53,165 nt of DNA, taken from positions 1 to 53,165 of the IMG/VR virus record IMGVR_UViG_3300030118_000876; one strand, written 5' to 3'. The DNA comes from a virus. The position numbers and the translations under genes were made by a program. The notes under the pieces were generated by a model. The model saw nothing but the letters and a program-made list of their open reading frames with translations. It did no database searches and had not been told where the DNA came from. Below are positions 30,336 to 37,621 of the stretch, piece after piece. Each line of letters opens with the position of its first letter. Position 1 is the stretch's first letter.

Positions 30336-32708
30336 CTATGCTGTCCTCAATCCGTAAGGTGTTTCGCCAAAATGAATGGCTCTTATTCTGGACGAACCAG
30401 ATACACCTACTTCGAATGTATCCGATCTGTAACCTGTAGGCAATCTAAATATCTCATCACTAGAGACATTTGCTTGAAATATAAGGGTTTTATCAGCAAA
30501 CAACTTAAATGTAACAGGAAGAACACCTGTTAAATCTTTAAGATCTGTTGTTTGTGCATCACCATTTATAGGAAACGCATTTAATGTACCTATATTTACA
30601 TCTCTAACACCGGCATCTAAATAATCCGTTGGCCCATTCATTGGCCCTAATTGGATTGATTTAGCCCACACAGCATTATTTAAAGCAGGAACAGTTGCAT
30701 TAAACGCTTGTATATTAGCAGCTTCTGCATCAGGTGTTTGATAATCTGCAATGACCCTAGCAGCACCAAGATTTAAATAATCTTTAGTAACAATAGTTTT
30801 TGATTTCCATTCTAGAGGTGAAAGAATTTGATCTTCATTATCCCATTCAAGAATATCACCACTAGTACCTTGGGTATAAAACATAGTGCCTGTTTCAGGA
30901 TCAGACCAAGCTGCGTCAAATAAATACTGAATATTTACAAAATACCCGCCAATTTTATCATCACGTTCAAATATAAATGATCTTTGACTGTGAGATCCAA
31001 AATACTTACCATTATAATAATGACCAATAAGAGTGGTAGGGTCTAAAGTATCTCCCCAAGTATCCCAGTCATGTACAAACTTGGTAATAAGATCAATACC
31101 AGTGGAAGGCGAAAATACAGCAAGGCCACCCCAAGTAGCCCATACAACACCATAACCCATATTTACTACAGATCGTTTAGATACACATGGATATAACGTA
31201 TCAATACGTGCACTAACCATAGTCGCTGGATCGTTACCAGAAACTGAATATGGATACTCTTTAGTAAGAACAATAATATATCCAGCTACTGGCTGTATTG
31301 ATACAATATCTGATTCAAATGTTAATCTATATTTTTCAGGCCAAGCGTGTGGTTTATCAGGGAATGAAAAACACAACTGATTGTCAAAAAACCCTACAAG
31401 AATATTATTATGAGCCGCTTTAAGACCTTTCATATTAGTAGGTGGGGGATCATATTCTTCTGAAGGAACTATAGTACTAAGACCACTTACAAGAAAATCG
31501 TCAGTAAAATTATAATTACCGCCATCGCCCCAATACCTAGCAGTGCTAGTACTAAGCTCAGATACATCATGAAATAATGTTCCTGTAGTTTCTGCTGTCT
31601 CACCTACATCAATAGCTGTTTGGGCAAAAGTAAACGCATACTCGTCTACAACGGACGCAACTTCACCAGTGGTGTTAAAAGTTGTTTGTCCTGTAATACC
31701 ACTAATCTTAAACCTATCACCTTTAATTAAATTATGTGGGTGCGCTAGTGTAACAGTGGATACGTTAGAAGCACGTTTAACTTTTGCTGTAGCTGTAGGA
31801 TACCAAAGTGTAGCTAGTTTAAAATAATCAGTGACAGAAGCTGAAACTACACTACGATAAAGATTAATACCCCTAATAAAATTTTGTCCTGTAGGGGGTG
31901 TGGTAGGTAGATTAGATACTGTAAGTGTTTGTCCTTCTTTTACATATGACTCATTTGAAGGAAGACTAGGAATAGATTCTTCACCCCAAGGGGTAAACCA
32001 TGTAAAAATATATGTACGAATTTGTGTATTACCTGCAAGATCTGCACGACCTGAAGTATTAGCAGTTTTAGCTACTTGATCACCGGGGCTAAAATATTGA
32101 AAGTTATTATCACTAATAACTGTAATTTCTACATTAGTACCATTAAATGATTTAGCCTCATCAGACGAAGCAAAATCTCTAATCGTTACAATATTCCCTG
32201 TACGAAGATTATGCGCACTTGATCCATAAAATGTTGCCGTATTACCCGAATCACGCTCATAATGCGTAGCACTGACAACAGTAAAAGAAGTAGCCGCACC
32301 TGTGGGTTCTGTATCAGGCAGGGGAAGACCTAATTCGTAATACCCATTATTGACTGGGTACGGCTCACTTCCATTTGTTGCTAACTCGTAGTTAGATACT
32401 TTAGGAACGCCATCACCTGTAAAATAAAACCTTTGTTCCTCATCTTCTGAAGAAGTAGCAGTGGCAATATCTACATCGTTAGTAAAAGACAACCAAGCTA
32501 GGCTGTTATCTGGATTACGTAAAGCATGTAAAGTTTTTACAGCAACAGTTCTTTCTGTGCTATCTACAACTACTGGAGTTCGATATGGAAGTAAATCACC
32601 TGAATATAACTTGACGTTAAATGCTGTTTGGCCTGCACCATCTGGCAACAACTCTGAGGATATTTTCGGAGCTTCTCCTAAAAACTTTATGAGCTTTACT
32701 GATGCCAT
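30336..32708 (-). CDS. Tail nozzle / DNA-stabilisation-like protein (790 aa)
   Basis: A large, beta-rich protein without signal or membrane segments. The N-terminus (KFLGEAPKISSELLPDGAGQTAFNVKLYSGDLLPYR) resembles phage nozzle or hub proteins (T7 gp12-like, P22 gp10-like), which begin with a short arm then a beta-propeller-like body. Fibronectin-like stretches such as TYIFTWFTPWGEESIPS, near residues 225-240, fit this class. It likely closes the portal-adaptor channel. Its position before the internal proteins and after the lysis genes is consistent. Confidence 0.65.
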   Translation of the reverse strand: MASVKLIKFLGEAPKISSELLPDGAGQTAFNVKLYSGDLLPYRTPVVVDSTERTVAVKTLHALRNPDNSLAWLSFTNDVDIATATSSEDEEQRFYFTGDGVPKVSNYELATNGSEPYPVNNGYYELGLPLPDTEPTGAATSFTVVSATHYERDSGNTATFYGSSAHNLRTGNIVTIRDFASSDEAKSFNGTNVEITVISDNNFQYFSPGDQVAKTANTSGRADLAGNTQIRTYIFTWFTPWGEESIPSLPSNESYVKEGQTLTVSNLPTTPPTGQNFIRGINLYRSVVSASVTDYFKLATLWYPTATAKVKRASNVSTVTLAHPHNLIKGDRFKISGITGQTTFNTTGEVASVVDEYAFTFAQTAIDVGETAETTGTLFHDVSELSTSTARYWGDGGNYNFTDDFLVSGLSTIVPSEEYDPPPTNMKGLKAAHNNILVGFFDNQLCFSFPDKPHAWPEKYRLTFESDIVSIQPVAGYIIVLTKEYPYSVSGNDPATMVSARIDTLYPCVSKRSVVNMGYGVVWATWGGLAVFSPSTGIDLITKFVHDWDTWGDTLDPTTLIGHYYNGKYFGSHSQRSFIFERDDKIGGYFVNIQYLFDAAWSDPETGTMFYTQGTSGDILEWDNEDQILSPLEWKSKTIVTKDYLNLGAARVIADYQTPDAEAANIQAFNATVPALNNAVWAKSIQLGPMNGPTDYLDAGVRDVNIGTLNAFPINGDAQTTDLKDLTGVLPVTFKLFADKTLIFQANVSSDEIFRLPTGYRSDTFEVGVSGSSRIRAIHFGETPYGLRTA

Positions 32709-33223
32709 TATTCCTCAACCATTTTTAGTGCAACCTCTGTTGCCTCATCGTTTCGCCTAGTCCAACCCCTACCAAAAGTATCAAAGTGGTTTAGACCCTC
32801 ATAAAAATTTTGCCTTACTTCTTTGAATTTTTCTATCATATATTTTGTATCTTGCCCTGCAACAAGTTCTAGTGTCTTTGGCCCTATCACGCCGTCCGGA
32901 TTAGCGCCACAACATTTTTGTACGCCTTTGGAACTTCTACTTACTCCAGAATTAACAGCCCAATCAAAAACAACGTAGTCTAAACCGGAAGGTAGTTCAT
33001 CGCAGCCTGCTTTTATCCAGTAGTTATTAAGATATATTGGAGCAACACTTTCTGGTGTAAGCTTCATCATATCTTGCTTGGTAACTTCGTACCCTAGCCA
33101 GTCTTCGTATACTTTTTTAGTAACTCCGAGGTTTGTCATACCTCCCGGATCGCGTTCGTGATTTACGAAACCTCCTTCGTGTTTCAACATTAGTTGTAGT
33201 GCTTTATCAAAGTTTTCTCTCAT
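32708..33223 (-). CDS. GH108-type N-acetylmuramidase endolysin (171 aa)
   Basis: Glyco_hydro_108 pattern: LMLKHEGGFVNHERDPGG near residues 12-29, with the likely catalytic Glu16, then TNLGVTKKVYEDW near 30-42. It is followed by a PG_binding_3-like C-terminal part (GVIGPKTLELV near 110). The enzyme hydrolyses the MurNAc-GlcNAc bond of peptidoglycan. There is no signal peptide, so it depends on the holin encoded immediately upstream, with a four-base gene overlap. Main lysis enzyme by context. Confidence 0.92.
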   Translation of the reverse strand: MRENFDKALQLMLKHEGGFVNHERDPGGMTNLGVTKKVYEDWLGYEVTKQDMMKLTPESVAPIYLNNYWIKAGCDELPSGLDYVVFDWAVNSGVSRSSKGVQKCCGANPDGVIGPKTLELVAGQDTKYMIEKFKEVRQNFYEGLNHFDTFGRGWTRRNDEATEVALKMVEE

Positions 33224-33615
33224 TTAGTGATTCCCTTTTGCTTTTCATATGTCCTGAGTCCTCCGATTCCGAGCATGCCACCCAAAACAGTTAGGAGTGT
33301 ACCCATGTCAAATTCAGGTAACTCAGGTAGTTCTGCACCAGCAAAAGATGCACCAAATATAATTAGGTCTTTGATTATAAAGTGGTATGCAAATGCGATT
33401 GCACAAACCCAGCCAACCGCTGGACGCCAACCGCCTTTGAATAATGAACCAGATGCTGCTTCAGCTTTATTAACTTCGATTTGAGCGAGCGCTATCTGCT
33501 GGGCATGTTTATCTGCCATCGTAGCCAAGTCGTGTGCCAACTTAGCTTTCTGATCTTTGTCCTCTATGAACTTGTCAAGTAAGCCAGTTACTGGCCCTAT
33601 TAGTGTTTGTAACAT
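33220..33615 (-). CDS. Three-TM holin of GTA type (131 aa)
   Basis: It matches the 'holin of 3TMs' family found in gene transfer agents and phages. An N-terminal amphipathic helix (DKFIEDKDQKAKLAHDL) is followed by an Ala/Glu-rich helix, then SLFKGGWRPAVGWVCAIAFAYHF (TM near residues 57-79). A second hydrophobic stretch lies near 83-93 and a third in LLTVLGGMLGIGGLRTYEK near 107-125. It forms the membrane lesions releasing the GH108 enzyme encoded next. Start follows GGAG. Confidence 0.88.
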   Translation of the reverse strand: MLQTLIGPVTGLLDKFIEDKDQKAKLAHDLATMADKHAQQIALAQIEVNKAEAASGSLFKGGWRPAVGWVCAIAFAYHFIIKDLIIFGASFAGAELPELPEFDMGTLLTVLGGMLGIGGLRTYEKQKGITK

Positions 33616-33618
33616 ACG

Positions 33619-33843
33619 TTACTCCTCCATAAGTTCTACTATATCATAACTCCCATCTGAATTTTTTTCCAGCTTTACTTTTAATTCTTTACATTTCCAC
33701 TGGTTATCAAAGTTTACACCGCCATTAACGTTACGTTTAATTGTTCTTTTTGTGGACAAACACTCTGATAATTTATCATAGGGCGTATATTCTATAGCTT
33801 CTCCATTGCTGTATAGAAGTAACACAAAAACTAGTTCTATCAT
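33619..33843 (-). CDS. 74-aa small protein with hydrophobic N-terminus
   Basis: A short hydrophobic start (MIELVFVLLLYS) could be a signal anchor, followed by a charged domain with two cysteines. It has no lipobox, so it is not a classical outer-membrane spanin. It overlaps the preceding gene by four bases and lies beside the holin; a lysis-accessory role is inferred from position. Confidence 0.5.
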   Translation of the reverse strand: MIELVFVLLLYSNGEAIEYTPYDKLSECLSTKRTIKRNVNGGVNFDNQWKCKELKVKLEKNSDGSYDIVELMEE

Positions 33844-34238
33844 GGTGATCCGTTCCTTAACTTTTCTATGTTTTCTTCTATGGACGTTATACGTTTTTCA
33901 TAAAACTCCAAGGTTAATTTTTGTTGCTGGTCATACGGTGCTTGACCATCTTCTATTTGGGTTTGTAACTTTTCAAACTCTTTAGCTAAATGTTCAATTA
34001 ACATAAACTGCTCAGAGTCTGCAGGTAGACTCCCCATTTCACCTCTAGGCCATTTAATACGAAACTCTGTGTTTTTCTCCAGATCAGCTTCCATTAGAGT
34101 AATTCTAGTTTCGATATTATTTAACCTTTCTACAATACCAAAATACGCCCACGTTGCTAATGAAGCACCTGCAATCAGGCTTATCATATTACGAAGTGGT
34201 AAAGATACCTCGGTATTTTCACTTAATTTTGTAGCCAT
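33840..34238 (-). CDS. 132-aa membrane protein with coiled-coil tail
   Basis: One membrane segment near residues 16-35 (NMISLIAGASLATWAYFGIV), followed by a long charged coiled coil, interrupted by a conserved-looking KWPRGEMGSLPADSEQF stretch near 63-79. It has the topology of an inner-membrane spanin (N-in, periplasmic coiled coil), but no separate o-spanin is evident. Related proteins occur in marine phages without a known function. Confidence 0.55.
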   Translation of the reverse strand: MATKLSENTEVSLPLRNMISLIAGASLATWAYFGIVERLNNIETRITLMEADLEKNTEFRIKWPRGEMGSLPADSEQFMLIEHLAKEFEKLQTQIEDGQAPYDQQQKLTLEFYEKRITSIEENIEKLRNGSP

Positions 34239-34258
34239 ATCATCTGTTTATACACCAT

Positions 34259-34468
34259 CTAGTGGTAAATTTCAGTACCATTTTTTACCTTTTGTAGTTT
34301 ACATATTGCTGTAATTTTTTCCCGTGGTGTGCTTGTTTCTGCTGGCATTGGAGGTTGATTCATAATACGCCTAGCAAAATATCTACACCGATTAATATCA
34401 TACCAATAAGTTACAGGCGGCTGTAAAGCAGTTCCAAGATATATATGTAAAGCAAACACTGTTATCAT
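34259..34468 (-). CDS. 69-aa hypothetical protein in lysis region
   Basis: Start taken as ATG 34468, overlapping the preceding stop by four bases; the longer TTG-initiated frame to 34495 is less likely. The hydrophobic first dozen residues (MITVFALHIYLGT) could target a membrane. The remainder is basic, with two cysteines. No domain recognised. Confidence 0.5.
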   Translation of the reverse strand: MITVFALHIYLGTALQPPVTYWYDINRCRYFARRIMNQPPMPAETSTPREKITAICKLQKVKNGTEIYH

Positions 34469-34788
34469 TTCCCGTTCGTACTGCGTTGTGTCCAAGCAGT
34501 CGTCCCCATATAGGTAGCAACCACACCACCACCTGTAAGGTAAAATAAATTACTAATATCAGCCAGTGCGTTAACTCTTTCTATTGGTATAAAAAACATA
34601 GCTACAGTAAACACACCCATTGCAATTAAAGAAAACCTAGCCATCCTAAGTTGAGCTAGGTTTTTTCGTGAAGCATCTTCTGTTTGTTTAATTTCTTTAA
34701 CATGACCAAGTTCTTCATCAGTAACTATACCATCACCATCTTGGTCATACTCAGCATATTTGGATTTAGTTTGTAGTTTTTTCGTCAT
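34465..34788 (-). CDS. EF-hand membrane protein, holin-like (107 aa)
   Basis: Start at 34788, behind GGGGGATAGT and overlapping the previous stop; the upstream extension is a shadow. Residues 15-26 (DQDGDGIVTDEE) form a canonical EF-hand loop with Asp at 1, 3 and 5, Gly at 6 and Glu at 12, so calcium binding is predicted. Two membrane helices follow (about 52-69, FSLIAMGVFTVAMFFIPI, and 78-98). Related phage proteins with an EF-hand plus two TM segments recur in marine and alphaproteobacterial phages. Neighbouring holin and lysin genes suggest a lysis or membrane role. Confidence 0.75.
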   Translation of the reverse strand: MTKKLQTKSKYAEYDQDGDGIVTDEELGHVKEIKQTEDASRKNLAQLRMARFSLIAMGVFTVAMFFIPIERVNALADISNLFYLTGGGVVATYMGTTAWTQRSTNGK

Positions 34789-35255
34789 ACTATCCCCCGT
34801 TTCCTTAACACATACGCAGTTCCGAAAGTAACTGCACATAATACAAGAATACCTAGAAACCAAAGGATACCTAACAATATGTTTTCTTTAAGCTCTTCCC
34901 ACTTTTTAGCTCGCTCTTTGGCATCTTCTTGCCTTCGTTTTCTAGCTTCAACACAAAACCTTACATAATCGCTATGTAAACCGGGCCTGCCTAGATATAT
35001 CATCATTTCTTTGAGTTCATTCTCTTTTTGTTTTAGCTGTTCTAAAGCCATGAACTCTTCTAGATCACTTTCATCTTTACCTGTGAAATTTGACCATATA
35101 CTGTTTTTTCTTCTTTGTGCGTGTTTAGCTAGATCATCTGTAGCATGTGTAAAAGCTGCAATCTGCTTACCGACGGAAGTTAGCTCCCGCCCATTTTGGA
35201 CGGCAGATTTAATGACCGAATAGGCCGCGTTCGCTGCTGCTACATACTCCAACAT
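34785..35255 (-). CDS. 156-aa protein with C-terminal membrane anchor
   Basis: Mostly helical. An N-terminal AAANAAYSVIKSAVQNGREL segment, a charged coiled coil near residues 65-130, and a terminal membrane helix near 128-148 (LGILWFLGILVLCAVTFGTAYVL) with a basic tail. Similar proteins are common in T7-like and marine phages, where some are virion-associated. Function unknown. Confidence 0.6.
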   Translation of the reverse strand: MLEYVAAANAAYSVIKSAVQNGRELTSVGKQIAAFTHATDDLAKHAQRRKNSIWSNFTGKDESDLEEFMALEQLKQKENELKEMMIYLGRPGLHSDYVRFCVEARKRRQEDAKERAKKWEELKENILLGILWFLGILVLCAVTFGTAYVLRKRGIV

Positions 35256-35271
35256 AAATAAGTTCCATAGT

Positions 35272-35397
35272 TTATTTCTTCTTAACTACTCCGCCTTTTT
35301 TATAGGACATCGGTTTTTTTGTTTTTTTAATTTTACCGCCTGTTCCATAAGACATAACTTTTTTCTTCTTATCTTTTTTCATTCCATATCCCGGCAT
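35272..35397 (-). CDS. 41-aa lysine/glycine-rich phage peptide
   Basis: Begins MPGYGMKKDKKKK, with AGGAGG five bases before the start. It contains two SY-x2-GG units (MSYGTGGKI and MSYKKGGVV). This small Lys/Gly-rich type recurs in podovirus structural regions. It is too short for standard length cut-offs, but the excellent ribosome-binding site and family look support it. It shares the Y-x2-GG motif with other structural genes here. Confidence 0.65.
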   Translation of the reverse strand: MPGYGMKKDKKKKVMSYGTGGKIKKTKKPMSYKKGGVVKKK

Positions 35398-35398
35398 A

Positions 35399-35584
35399 TT
35401 ATCCTCCTATTAGTATTGCTGTTAAAATAGATGCTAGTCCGACGATTAAACATCCAGCGGCTGCTAGCATTATCCGCTCGAGTCTTGTGATTCGGAAGAT
35501 GATCATATCATAACGCTCAGCACAAACAGCTTCATGCTTAAGTAGTTCTTGTTGAAGTTCTACTGTCGTCATCTTTTTAGTCAT
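35399..35584 (-). CDS. 61-aa membrane protein, holin-accessory-like
   Basis: Helical N-terminus (VELQQELLKHEAVCAERYDMIIFRITRLERIM) leading into one membrane helix near residues 39-60 (LAAAGCLIVGLASILTAILIGG). The coiled-coil-then-TM layout is like XhlA-type haemolysin/holin helper proteins. Related short proteins are frequent near phage lysis genes. Confidence 0.6.
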   Translation of the reverse strand: MTKKMTTVELQQELLKHEAVCAERYDMIIFRITRLERIMLAAAGCLIVGLASILTAILIGG

Positions 35585-35741
35585 CCTCTAAACCCAATAC
35601 TGCCTTAGTTTGATCTTCCACTCCCACTTCTGGCTCATCAGGAAGTTCTGGTTCTTCTACAATAATTGCGCCTTCTGGTGGATCTTCTGTTCTAACGAAT
35701 GCACCATTTGGCAACATGTATAGAAGCGTCCGTTTATTCAC
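35577..35741 (-). CDS. 54-aa acidic hypothetical protein
   Basis: Start taken as GTG 35741 (MNKRTLLYMLPNGAFVR), overlapping the end of the upstream chaperone gene by eight bases, with GGAG upstream; the longer reading to 35780 has no support. The C-terminus is acidic and proline-rich. Probably a fibre-assembly accessory by position; no family recognised. Confidence 0.5.
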   Translation of the reverse strand: MNKRTLLYMLPNGAFVRTEDPPEGAIIVEEPELPDEPEVGVEDQTKAVLGLEDD

Positions 35742-36063
35742 TAGGTTTCTCCGGCCATGCAAAACCTGTAGGATTACCATCCTTATCCAACTCTTCTGTG
35801 CTTTTATATGTTTTTGTTATATCTCTTAGCTTTTGCCTATATGTAGCCCAAGCTGCTGGCACTGCTGTATCATCTTCTTGTGCTTTAACAACTACCCAAT
35901 CGCAATCTGCTAGTTTAGCATTACGCTCTGCTCTAAGTTGTTCAAGTTCCACTGCAGGAATACCATCGGCAACAGCCTTCCATTCTGCTTGTTTAGCAGT
36001 AAGCTCGTCACCTGTAATCTCTACTCGCTCGCCATTTATTGTTTGGTAATATTTCTCAGCCAT
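35734..36063 (-). CDS. Tail fibre assembly chaperone-like protein (109 aa)
   Basis: Contains the pattern LRAERNAKLADCDWVVVKAQEDD...PAAWATYRQKLRDIT (about residues 43-84), typical of the phage tail-assembly-chaperone/XkdW-like family found directly downstream of fibre genes. It probably helps fold or attach the fibre encoded at 36066. Confidence 0.75.
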   Translation of the reverse strand: MAEKYYQTINGERVEITGDELTAKQAEWKAVADGIPAVELEQLRAERNAKLADCDWVVVKAQEDDTAVPAAWATYRQKLRDITKTYKSTEELDKDGNPTGFAWPEKPSE

Positions 36064-36065
36064 AA

Positions 36066-37244
36066 TTACCCCCTCTCAACCCCAAATATTTCAAATGATC
36101 CATACTGGCTATTGCCTCCAGAGCCGTATATATGACAGCCTGTTACAGTTGTATGGCTAGGGTTAACCGTAAGTGCGCCGCTAAACTGCTCCAAATAATG
36201 AGTAGTGCTAGTTCTATGAATAAGTTGAGAATCTCCTCGTATCTGTGCTCTAGCCCAAGACCCATCGTGAGGAATACTAATTATAGCCATCCCTTGAGAA
36301 GCATAACTTGTACCATTACCAGCCATCCATATAAAATCTCGCTGCCCACCGTAGTTTCCGTTTGTATTGTAAGTGGGATGACTATCGGTTTGTTGTGAAC
36401 CATACCAAGCAGCTACACCATGATAATCATTAGCGGTAATATCACCACTACTATTTCTAAATCTAAAATAAGTGTGGTTCCAGTTAGGAGCATGAGATAC
36501 AGTCCAAGTTAGTATATAATTTGAGTATTTTGTATAATCAAAAACATCGAAGATAGCGCCAGTAGTATTAGAAGTCCAACTAGACTGACCTAGTAAAACT
36601 AGCCCACCACCATAAAGTTTACCATTTATAGAAACATTACCATTAGTAGCTACTTCTAGTTTTTTAGCAATATTACCACCCGGAATAAGAGACACTTTAC
36701 CGGGGTTTGACCAAACGTAAGTCTCGCCGGACGCAAGATTGTTACCTAAGCCCGTGCCGTTGTGTATGAGATAGCCAGAACCGTTGTCTGTTTTTGCCTC
36801 ATAATAAGCATAATCAACTCCGGAAGTCGTGTTTTCGATTTTCATACGAACTTGATTAGCGTTTGTACCTGTAGCATGAAGAATTTCTTGAGCTGAAGAT
36901 TCTATATCTATAGCACCAGAAATCGTACCTCCAGAACCTCTAATATCAATATCTCCGAACAACGCAGCAGTAGGTCTAAGCTCAAACCTATCACCAATAG
37001 CAAAAGCACGAGCTGTAGTATTATCTTGAGCACGAACTACAGTTAAAGAATCTGTAGAACGAGCAGTTGCTTTTACAATCTCGAGATTATTGCTAGTATC
37101 AATGATAGTCCCGTAAAAGTAATCGCCAGAGCCGAGAGTAGGAAAACGTGCACCCTGTCCCGTATCAAGAGTAACAGTAGTGTCAGAAGTATTAATACTA
37201 GCTGACAGAGTACCAAAAGCATTATTTGTAACTTTAACTCCCAT
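36066..37244 (-). CDS. Tail fibre protein 1 (392 aa)
   Basis: The first ~95 residues are paralogous to the N-terminus of the 521-aa fibre at 37622. Both contain GARFP-x-L-x-SG-[DE]-YFY-[GA]-T, SSNNLEIVK and IGDR-x-ELR, and probably form the virion-attachment domain. A central part near 115-215 has short beta repeats. The C-terminal domain (about 220-392) is aromatic- and Gly/Ser/Thr-rich, as in receptor-binding tips. It is followed by a chaperone gene. Receptor unknown. Confidence 0.75.
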   Translation of the reverse strand: MGVKVTNNAFGTLSASINTSDTTVTLDTGQGARFPTLGSGDYFYGTIIDTSNNLEIVKATARSTDSLTVVRAQDNTTARAFAIGDRFELRPTAALFGDIDIRGSGGTISGAIDIESSAQEILHATGTNANQVRMKIENTTSGVDYAYYEAKTDNGSGYLIHNGTGLGNNLASGETYVWSNPGKVSLIPGGNIAKKLEVATNGNVSINGKLYGGGLVLLGQSSWTSNTTGAIFDVFDYTKYSNYILTWTVSHAPNWNHTYFRFRNSSGDITANDYHGVAAWYGSQQTDSHPTYNTNGNYGGQRDFIWMAGNGTSYASQGMAIISIPHDGSWARAQIRGDSQLIHRTSTTHYLEQFSGALTVNPSHTTVTGCHIYGSGGNSQYGSFEIFGVERG

Positions 37245-37612
37245 TAGTGATCTCCCTCATGAAGTACCCACCCTTTGGAGTTATCGTTCTGATATGCCTC
37301 CTCATCCCAATAATAATCTTTGCCATCATCTGGCTTGGGAATAGGTTCTTTCCATACATACTTTGTATCATCAAACACCCAACTAGCCATAGGTTTTGGT
37401 GAATAGAAACCTGTTCCATCATAATGATCACCAACCTGTGCAAAGTTTTTTCTCAGCGCAGTACCTCCATCTGCATGAACACCTTCTGCAGTATTGTATG
37501 AAGTTTGAACCCATTCTCCGGGAGAATTATCTACAAATGTATTGATATAGTCTGAGTCAGCAACAATGACTTCAGTTACAATACCATCAACTACTTTTGC
37601 ATAATGTGCCAT
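37244..37612 (-). CDS. 122-aa fibre-associated protein
   Basis: Pattern AHYAKVVDGIVTEVIVAD...LRKNFAQVGDHYDGTGFYSPKP...W, very common beside cyanophage and marine phage fibre genes. It is usually annotated as a hypothetical or tail-fibre-linked protein, perhaps a small tip or chaperone. It lies between the two fibre genes, overlapping the next start by one base. Confidence 0.65.
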   Translation of the reverse strand: MAHYAKVVDGIVTEVIVADSDYINTFVDNSPGEWVQTSYNTAEGVHADGGTALRKNFAQVGDHYDGTGFYSPKPMASWVFDDTKYVWKEPIPKPDDGKDYYWDEEAYQNDNSKGWVLHEGDH

Positions 37613-37621
37613 GTTGCCTCC

